A DNA stretch of 45,886 nucleotides, taken from a virus. Numbering within the stretch: position 1 is the first letter of the stretch; each line of letters begins with the position of its first letter. Position numbers and translations under genes: made by a program. The notes under the pieces were generated by a model, which did not search any database, was not told the DNA's origin, and worked only from the letters and a program-made list of their open reading frames with translations. Shown in pieces: positions 40,799 to 45,886 of this stretch. The stretch covers positions 1-45,886 of the IMG/VR virus record IMGVR_UViG_3300010368_000021; one strand, written 5' to 3'.

Positions 40799-40827
40799 GT
40801 AACAACTAGTTTTAATTAATAAAATTT

Positions 40828-41571
40828 ATGGAAGACAAACAAAAATTCCCATCAGAAGTAGTAGATTTACCTTCTAGAGGAAAACTTTACCCTAAAGATT
40901 CTTTATTAACATCAGGTACTATTGAAATGAAGTACATGACAGCAAGAGAAGAAGATATCTTAACAAACCAGAACTATATACAAAAAGGTATAGTAATTGA
41001 TAAACTCTTACAGGCACTAATTGTAGACAAAGCAATTGACTATAACGAACTTCTAGTCGGTGATAAAAACGCTCTACTTATAGCTGCACGTATCTTAGGA
41101 TACGGAAAAGATTATGAATTTCAATATGATGGTGAGAAAGAAAGTATTGACCTTTCCCTACTAGAAAATAAACCACTTCACCCAGATGTAGAAAAAGCTA
41201 CAGAAAACATATTCAACTACACACTCCCTAACTCAGGAAAAGTAATTACCTTCAAGCTTCTATCACACGGAGATGAACAGGGGATTGACCAAGAAGTAAA
41301 AGGACTAAAGAAAATCAATAAAGACTCTTCAGCAGAGTTATCAACCCGTCTAAAGCATATGATTATTGCAGTGAATGGAGATAGCGAAAGAAAAACCGTT
41401 AGAGCCTTCGTGGATAATGAGTTCCTAGCAAAAGACTCTAGAGCATTTAGAAACTACCTGAGAGACTTTCAACCCGATGTAGATATGAAATTCTACCCGG
41501 AAAATGGACCGGAAGGGGGGGTCGATGTCCCGATAGGGGTTAATTTTCTTTGGCCTGACGCTAACCTATAG
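40828..41571 (+). CDS. Baseplate/tail-assembly protein (T4 gp26-type)
   Basis: 247 residues. The N-terminal LPSRGKLYPKDSLLTSGTIE followed by MKYMTAREEDIL is the signature of the T4 gp26 baseplate family; ALLIAARILGYGKDYEFQ and the end VPIGVNFLWPDANL also fit. T4 gp26 (208 residues) is required for hub assembly. Position directly before the tape measure gene is where other tailed phages encode the tail-assembly chaperone. Its last 35 bases overlap an open frame in +1 that carries a conserved continuation, so a frameshifted longer product may also be made. Confidence 0.85.
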   Translation: MEDKQKFPSEVVDLPSRGKLYPKDSLLTSGTIEMKYMTAREEDILTNQNYIQKGIVIDKLLQALIVDKAIDYNELLVGDKNALLIAARILGYGKDYEFQYDGEKESIDLSLLENKPLHPDVEKATENIFNYTLPNSGKVITFKLLSHGDEQGIDQEVKGLKKINKDSSAELSTRLKHMIIAVNGDSERKTVRAFVDNEFLAKDSRAFRNYLRDFQPDVDMKFYPENGPEGGVDVPIGVNFLWPDANL

Positions 41572-41800
41572 AGTATCTGTATTTACACAAATACATGAGA
41601 TAGTATTTAATAGTAAAGGAGGGTATGACTTTCATACTGTATATAATATGCCTTTATGGTTACGTAACTTTACTTTTCAAAAAATGCTAGAGTTTTACGA
41701 AAAAGAAAAACAAGAATACGATAAGGTAAATAAAAAAGGGACCGAACTAAGAGGTCCGTCAATATCAAAACCTTCATATAGTACTAAGGCTCGTAAATAA
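41552..41800 (+). CDS. Overlapping +1-frame partner of the gp26-type gene (possible frameshift product)
   Basis: A frame open from 41537 to the TAA at 41798-41800. It encodes TYRVSVFTQIHEIVFNSKGG, then YDFHTVYNMPLWLRNFTFQK and a Lys-rich tail. The IHEIVxxxxGGYD...YxMPxWLRxFTF pattern is that of a short protein found after gp26-type genes in T4-like phages. There is no ATG before 41648, which would cut off the conserved IHEIV part. The frame could be reached by a +1 shift at TTT-C (41545-41548) or CTT-T (41548-41551), or from a rare start such as CTG 41555. The start given assumes a shift. The stop lies in a hairpin. Confidence 0.6.
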   Translation, partial: GLTLTYRVSVFTQIHEIVFNSKGGYDFHTVYNMPLWLRNFTFQKMLEFYEKEKQEYDKVNKKGTELRGPSISKPSYSTKARK

Positions 41801-41811
41801 TTACGGGCCTT
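41786..41811 (+). other. Strong hairpin without T-run
   Basis: An 11-bp stem AAGGCTCGTAA (41786-41796) / TTACGGGCCTT (41801-41811) with one T-G pair and loop ATAA. It covers the stop codon of the short frame and is followed by GACTATTTATA, not a T-run. It may act as a processing or weak termination site. Confidence 0.6.
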
Positions 41812-41814
41812 GAC

Positions 41815-41822
41815 TATTTATA
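41815..41822 (+). promoter_or_regulatory. TATTTATA box before tape measure
   Basis: Exact match preceded by C and followed by A, three bases after the hairpin and 17 bases before the ATG at 41840. Confidence 0.58.
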
Positions 41823-41839
41823 ATAAATTCATTGTGTAA

Positions 41840-44800
41840 ATGGCGAATCAGCAACAAGAGGAAAACATAAGACTCCAAGAAGCAAAAAAATTAATACAAG
41901 ATATTAACAGCCTGAGAGTACAGATGAACCAAGAACCTTTAAAACTTGGAGATGCTGAAGCTGTTAAAGGTATACAATCGCTAAGAAACGAATTCAAGCA
42001 ACTTGCAAGAGATATTGGAGATGTAGACAACTCTGCTTCGAACCTATTCGAACAGATGGTAGGAATAGCGAAAGAATTTGGAGCTGTTAGTACACCTGCC
42101 AACCAATTAAAATCTGCTTTTAAAGGAATAGTCGCCGAAGCAGCAAAGTTAAAAAACGATGAACTAGGGTTGCTAGACCTTAGAACACGGGATTTAGAAA
42201 GTATAGAGAAGAAACTAGGACTTCAATATGAAGCTGCAAGAGTAGCAGCATCTCAATTTACAGGACAAGAAGCGTTAATAAAAAAAGCAGAAAAAGCAAG
42301 AGAAGAGGAGACTAAGCAAAGAAACCACATTAATAAACTCAAACAAGCTGCTATAGACTTAGAAGCTCAAGGTAACGATGACGGCGCCTTAGTAAAACTT
42401 GCATCTGTAGAGCGTTATGAAAAGCAAATAGTAGGTGTACAGAGATCTAGAGCTACCCTAGAAAAAGCAATTAAACCTGAAGCAAAAGCAGCATTAGCGT
42501 TCCTAAATGATCAAAAAAGCGCCTACACAAAGATACAAGATAAAGTAAAAGAAAGAAAAGGAACAGAAAAAGAAATAACTAGACTTTCAGGGGTAACAGG
42601 TGCATTAGTTGGAGGTACCGGAGCATTAATGGAGAGATTAGGTATGAGATCTGGTATATTCCACGATGCTATGAAAGACTCTGCAGAAGATATGCGTGCA
42701 ATGGCTAAGTCTACAGCTGAAGGAGGAAAGCAGTTTACCAAACTACAGATAGCTGCTACAGGTTTCTCTACACTTGCTAAAGGATTCTCAGGAGCATTGA
42801 AGGATCCAGCTGCTGCAGCACTTGCAATAGTTACTGCATTTTTAGATGTTAACAAAGCAGCAGTAGAGTTTACACAATATACAGGACAAGCAGCAGCATC
42901 ATTAGGAGGAGTAAATACGGAAGTTGCTTCAATGACCGATATGCTAAAAACAGCTGTAGAACTTACTAAACAAACAGGGTTAAATGCAGCGACTGTCTTT
43001 ACCTCCCAGCAAATAGGGCAGATAGCAGACGCTCAACAACTCCTAGGAGTATCCGCAGAACAAGCCGGTAAACTTGGAATGATGATGAAGCTGACCAGTA
43101 AATCAGCTGATGAAATAGGTAACGCTATATACGACAATGTAGATGCAGGAATATCCAATAAAGTCGTATATGACGATGTACTATCAGCATCAGATGACAT
43201 TACAGCTTCTGTTGGAGGAAATGCTAAAGCACTAGCAGGAGCCGCCTCCGCAGCTAGAAAAATAGGACTAGAACTATCAAAAGTTAATAGTATAGCAGAC
43301 GGCTTATTGGATTTTGAATCTTCTATAGAAGCAGAATTAGAAGCCCAGCTTCTGACTGGTAAAAGTATAAATTTAAATAAAGCAAGAGAGTTCGCTTTAA
43401 ACAATGATTTAGAGGGGCTTGCAAAAGAGTTATCTAAAAATGGAGCATCAGCAGCGGAGTATGCAAAAATGAACAGAATTGAGCAACAAGCACTAGCTAA
43501 AGCTTTAGGGATGTCCAGACAAGAACTAGGTACGATGGTACTCACTGAAGAAGCTATAGCCAGCATGACCGAAGAACAGGTTGCAGCAGCCAGAGGAGTA
43601 ACATTAGAGCAATCCAAGCAGATGGATATTCAAGCAAAAATACAAAAGTCTCTAGATAGATTAGCGCAAGCCTTTGCACCAATTCTAGAAGCGATAGTAC
43701 CAATAGTGGACGTACTGCTGAATATAATCAGACCAATTGCTGCAGGTGTTGGTTGGTTGCTTAAATGGAAGGCTGTATCCTATCCCCTAGTAGCTATATT
43801 TGGAGCTATTGCTGTCTCTATGGCAGCAATGAAAATAGCATCTTTTGCCGGAGCAGGTGTCAAAGGTTTTCAAGCAATGAGAACCTCCCTAACAGGTTTA
43901 CAACAGGGATTAAAAGGAATACCAGGACTGTTAAAAGGAGCAGGAGGAGCGTTAGGTAAATTAAGAGATGGACTAGTAGGAGAGTTTAAAGCAGTTACAA
44001 CACCAGCAGCACCAGAAGGAGGTATTGTGGAAGACCTGCAAGATAGGGCAAAGGATAAACTTGGGGATAAAGCAGAAAATGCAGCAACAGGAGCTGCAGG
44101 TACATCCGAACCAAAATCATCTGGGGTAAAGATAAAAGAGTTCCTTACAAATCTAGCAGCCGGACTTAAAGAAATGGCTTCAATGAAAGTAGTACAAGGA
44201 GCATTAGCTTTAATACCTGCAGCAATTGGACTAGTTGCTATGATCCCTGGATACTTAGGAGCTAAGTTACTAGAGAAAATCAGCGGACCTAAGTTACTTT
44301 TAGCTTTTCAATCATTATCACAAGGACTAAGCTCAATGTCTAAAACATTTATAGGTTCATTAGCACTAGCAGCCGCAGCAGCTGCATTTATGTTAATGAT
44401 ACCAGGATCAGCAGGAATGGCACTCATGGGACTAACTGCACCAATGGCAGCCGCAGGAATATATATACTTATACCGGCACTAGAAGCACTAGGAGCAGCA
44501 ATGATGACCGGAGTAGGAGCTTTAGGATTAGCAGCATTAGTCGGAATGGCAGTTGGATTAGGAGCTTCATTCGCCTTAATAGGAGCAGGAGCAATGATGT
44601 TTGGACTAGGTATAAAGTATGCAGCAGAAGGAATCAGCACGATATTCTCAGGACTCACAGGACTTATTTCTGCAATACCGCAACTTTACCTAATAGGAGG
44701 AGCATTAATGAGTATAGCAGGTGGATTAGGAGCTATAGCATTTGCAGGCTTTGCAGCAATACCTGCTCTATCAGCACTCTCAGGACTTATAATTATGGCA

Positions 44801-44986
44801 ACGCCTCTTCTTGCAGTAGCAGGATTATTTGGAGGAGACGAAGGAGAGGGAAGTAGTGACAGTTTTGCAAAACTAGAAGCTAAACTAGATATTCTAATAT
44901 CAGCAGTTCAAGCAGGAGGGAATGTTTACTTAGATGGAAACAAAGTAGGATCAGCCTTGACTATAGGTTCGTATAAAAGTTCTTAA
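41840..44986 (+). CDS. Tail tape measure protein
   Basis: 1048 residues, the second longest gene here. The N-terminal third is helical and charged with coiled-coil character (LQEAKKLIQDINSLRVQMNQ). The middle has Ala-rich helices typical of tape measures (QQIGQIADAQQLLGVSAEQA). From about residue 640 on there are long hydrophobic Ala/Gly/Leu stretches such as ALAAAAAAFMLMIPGSAGMA and TGVGALGLAALVGMAVGLGA, likely membrane-active segments inserted during DNA delivery. It ends with a short amphipathic region (FAKLEAKLDILISAVQAGG). Its location after the gp26-type gene matches; T4 gp29 is shorter (590), so this phage may have a longer tail. Confidence 0.88.
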   Translation: MANQQQEENIRLQEAKKLIQDINSLRVQMNQEPLKLGDAEAVKGIQSLRNEFKQLARDIGDVDNSASNLFEQMVGIAKEFGAVSTPANQLKSAFKGIVAEAAKLKNDELGLLDLRTRDLESIEKKLGLQYEAARVAASQFTGQEALIKKAEKAREEETKQRNHINKLKQAAIDLEAQGNDDGALVKLASVERYEKQIVGVQRSRATLEKAIKPEAKAALAFLNDQKSAYTKIQDKVKERKGTEKEITRLSGVTGALVGGTGALMERLGMRSGIFHDAMKDSAEDMRAMAKSTAEGGKQFTKLQIAATGFSTLAKGFSGALKDPAAAALAIVTAFLDVNKAAVEFTQYTGQAAASLGGVNTEVASMTDMLKTAVELTKQTGLNAATVFTSQQIGQIADAQQLLGVSAEQAGKLGMMMKLTSKSADEIGNAIYDNVDAGISNKVVYDDVLSASDDITASVGGNAKALAGAASAARKIGLELSKVNSIADGLLDFESSIEAELEAQLLTGKSINLNKAREFALNNDLEGLAKELSKNGASAAEYAKMNRIEQQALAKALGMSRQELGTMVLTEEAIASMTEEQVAAARGVTLEQSKQMDIQAKIQKSLDRLAQAFAPILEAIVPIVDVLLNIIRPIAAGVGWLLKWKAVSYPLVAIFGAIAVSMAAMKIASFAGAGVKGFQAMRTSLTGLQQGLKGIPGLLKGAGGALGKLRDGLVGEFKAVTTPAAPEGGIVEDLQDRAKDKLGDKAENAATGAAGTSEPKSSGVKIKEFLTNLAAGLKEMASMKVVQGALALIPAAIGLVAMIPGYLGAKLLEKISGPKLLLAFQSLSQGLSSMSKTFIGSLALAAAAAAFMLMIPGSAGMALMGLTAPMAAAGIYILIPALEALGAAMMTGVGALGLAALVGMAVGLGASFALIGAGAMMFGLGIKYAAEGISTIFSGLTGLISAIPQLYLIGGALMSIAGGLGAIAFAGFAAIPALSALSGLIIMATPLLAVAGLFGGDEGEGSSDSFAKLEAKLDILISAVQAGGNVYLDGNKVGSALTIGSYKSS

Positions 44987-44990
44987 CTTC

Positions 44991-44998
44991 TATTTATA
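44991..44998 (+). promoter_or_regulatory. TATTTATA box
   Basis: Exact match preceded by C and followed by A, 28 bases before the ATG at 45027. Confidence 0.58.
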
Positions 44999-45026
44999 AT
45001 AAAGAAAAACAATAAAATAAATAACT

Positions 45027-45236
45027 ATGGCAAACGGAATTCTTAACAACCAACTCCCTAATTCTATTTTAGGATTAGGAGGAACTACACCCCCCCTACG
45101 GCCGGGTGCAAATCCTAACTCAACCTTACACAACCAATCGTCAATAAATAATCAACCAGCGATTGAGCAAAGTCCTTCAAATCTAGATCTAGACGGAATA
45201 ACTCCCGAAAAATATTCAGATAATACCCCAGGATAG
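45027..45236 (+). CDS. Small Asn/Pro-rich tail-region protein
   Basis: 69 residues, low complexity: MANGILNNQLPNSILGLGGT, then PPLRPGANPNSTLHNQSSIN and an acidic end (NLDLDGITPEKYSDN). It has a box at the usual distance and stops five bases before the next ATG. Composition suggests a disordered structural peptide of the tail or baseplate. No function can be assigned. Confidence 0.65.
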   Translation: MANGILNNQLPNSILGLGGTTPPLRPGANPNSTLHNQSSINNQPAIEQSPSNLDLDGITPEKYSDNTPG

Positions 45237-45241
45237 TAAAA

Positions 45242-45886
45242 ATGGGGATTTTACAAAATTATAAAGAAGGGAATATGGATACCCTGCGTTCGATTAATTA
45301 CGCAGAGACAGGTACCGTAGCTCCGTATGTAATTAAGGATATAGATAACCCCCCAAGAAATAACGACAAATCACTAGGCCTTCAATTTAACAAACGCATC
45401 GACGATACATCACGTATCGCTCAAATGCTTATAGATAAACCAGGTTTAAAATTTACACTAAACCAAGCTTTACTACAACAAACAGATACTATTAGTAAAC
45501 TAAATAAGGCAAGTTCAGGAGGAATAAAGGGAATAGCAAAAGAAGCACTGGGGACTGTTAGAGATACAGTAATAGAGACAGCAAAAGTACTAGCCTCAAC
45601 TCTAGCTCAAGTACCAGTAAACGGAACAGGTACTCATTTCATAAGAGGATTTACACCAAACACTTACTTAAAACCAGGAGAATCTCAAATAGGAGGGTTA
45701 GCACAATCGCTAGGCCTTGGAGGAGCAGCACAATTTTTAGGCTTTGGAGGAATTGATGGAGCCTCACAAGCATTAGCAGGTACTAAGATTATACCAGACG
45801 GAAATCCTCAAGACGGTCTTCAAGTTTTTCCCATAGAGGATAAGTATTCTATCTCAAGTACGGTAGAGGGAGATCCAAAGCAATTA
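45242..45886 (+). CDS. Tail/baseplate structural protein, 3'-truncated by window end
   Basis: The ATG at 45242 opens a frame with no stop in the remaining 645 bases (215 codons visible). It begins MGILQNYKEGNMDTLRSINY and includes DKPGLKFTLNQALLQQTDTI, a Gly/Ala-rich hydrophobic region (GGLAQSLGLGGAAQFLGFGG) and VFPIEDKYSI near the edge. The PGLKF...NQALLQ phrase resembles a segment seen in large baseplate-associated proteins of similar phages. The position after tape measure, where T4-like phages encode tube-initiator and baseplate proteins, supports a baseplate role; the family is not recognised with certainty. Confidence 0.7.
   Translation, partial: MGILQNYKEGNMDTLRSINYAETGTVAPYVIKDIDNPPRNNDKSLGLQFNKRIDDTSRIAQMLIDKPGLKFTLNQALLQQTDTISKLNKASSGGIKGIAKEALGTVRDTVIETAKVLASTLAQVPVNGTGTHFIRGFTPNTYLKPGESQIGGLAQSLGLGGAAQFLGFGGIDGASQALAGTKIIPDGNPQDGLQVFPIEDKYSISSTVEGDPKQL

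Noticed and set aside
41515-41521. Run of seven G in the 3' part of the gp26-type gene, looking like a slippery frameshift site
   Set aside because: In the frame that leads to the downstream conserved segment a TAG occurs at 41534-41536, and the other frame meets TAA at 41541-41543, so slippage here would end almost at once. A shift after 41537 is needed instead.
41625-41690. ATG at 41625 preceded by AAAGGAGGG, resembling a strong ribosome binding site
   Set aside because: It would encode only 21 residues in a frame without conserved features. The AAAGGAGGG stretch is explained by the SKGGY codons of the overlapping frame, and this phage does not otherwise use Shine-Dalgarno sites.
43033-43617. 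Long minus-strand open frame inside the tape measure gene
   Set aside because: It is antisense to a well-supported gene with Ala/Ser-rich codons that open the opposite strand, and its product has low-complexity Ser/Ala composition. The same holds for minus-strand frames at 13095-13418, 42523-42855 and 44308-44658.
43765-43959. Alternative plus-strand frame inside the tape measure
   Set aside because: It is out of frame with a continuous gene and has no supporting motif or upstream signal.
1-45886. tRNA genes, insertion sequences, integrase or attachment sites
   Set aside because: Gaps between genes are too short and contain no cloverleaf-like sequence that I could recognise; no transposase or integrase motifs occur in any frame considered. 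A dedicated tRNA scan was not possible.

Overview
The window is a 45.9 kb piece of a T4-like tailed phage (a contractile-tailed myovirus). Every gene lies on the + strand, and neighbours are packed with ATGA-type overlaps or gaps of a few bases. The anchor genes are large terminase, portal, prohead protease, scaffold, major capsid protein, neck/sheath-terminator proteins, tail sheath, tail tube, a gp26-type baseplate/chaperone protein and a tape measure. The DNA is AT-rich. Start codons usually follow A/T-rich leaders with no Shine-Dalgarno sequence. Five upstream elements have a TTG and a TA(T/C)ATT box separated by exactly 20 bases, which resembles the -33/-7 promoters of Bacteroidetes. I therefore infer a Bacteroidetes (Flavobacteriia-like) host; no host gene is present to prove it.

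Layout. (1) 1-2209: end of a collagen-like tail fibre gene, a guanidinoacetate-methyltransferase-like enzyme and a beta-rich fibre accessory protein. (2) 2300-4046: small conserved phage proteins ending with a 143-residue miniature protein-kinase-like protein. (3) 4096-5801: DNA primase and a RecB/Cas4-type nuclease behind their own promoter. (4) 5874-14891: two nucleotidyltransferase-type proteins (the second an 881-residue fusion with a HIGH-type nucleotidylyltransferase and two HExxH metallopeptidase-like domains), a HAD nucleotidase, a zinc protein, a 718-residue modular protein, small proteins and a PD-(D/E)XK-like protein. (5) 15024-25145: head cassette (terminase, portal, internal/core proteins, protease, scaffold, capsid). 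(6) 25251-30657: PhoH, neck, sheath terminator, small fibre-like proteins. (7) 30769-36644: glycosylation block (a four-domain glycosyltransferase/deacetylase, a second glycosyltransferase-like protein, a sugar C-methyltransferase). (8) 36683-45886: tail sheath, tube, cysteine-rich and zinc-like small proteins, gp26-type protein with an overlapping out-of-frame partner, tape measure, and the start of a further tail/baseplate gene cut by the window end.

Regulation. Two motif classes divide the genes. An 8-base TATTTATA box sits 14-40 bases before most structural units and may be the late promoter. It is the reverse complement of the T4 late box TATAAATA. The five TTG-N16-TTCnTAyATT elements precede primase, the nucleotidyltransferase operon, the PD-(D/E)XK gene, the glycosyltransferase gene and a small coiled-coil gene. 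Intrinsic terminators close several units, including one after terminase-upstream genes, one before the scaffold gene, one after capsid and one before the glycosylation block.

Most interesting hypothesis. At least six proteins of otherwise unrelated type begin with a 9-10 residue tag of the form MKLxxIIxE. It ends in the (I/L)xE cleavage consensus of T4-type prohead proteases, as T4 capsid-targeting sequences do. The tagged set includes the mini-kinase and the nucleotidase, and similar xxE|G sites separate domains of the 881- and 718-residue proteins. This suggests a set of enzymes packaged in the head, trimmed by the gp21-type protease encoded here, and delivered with the DNA. This is an inference from sequence and needs direct testing.
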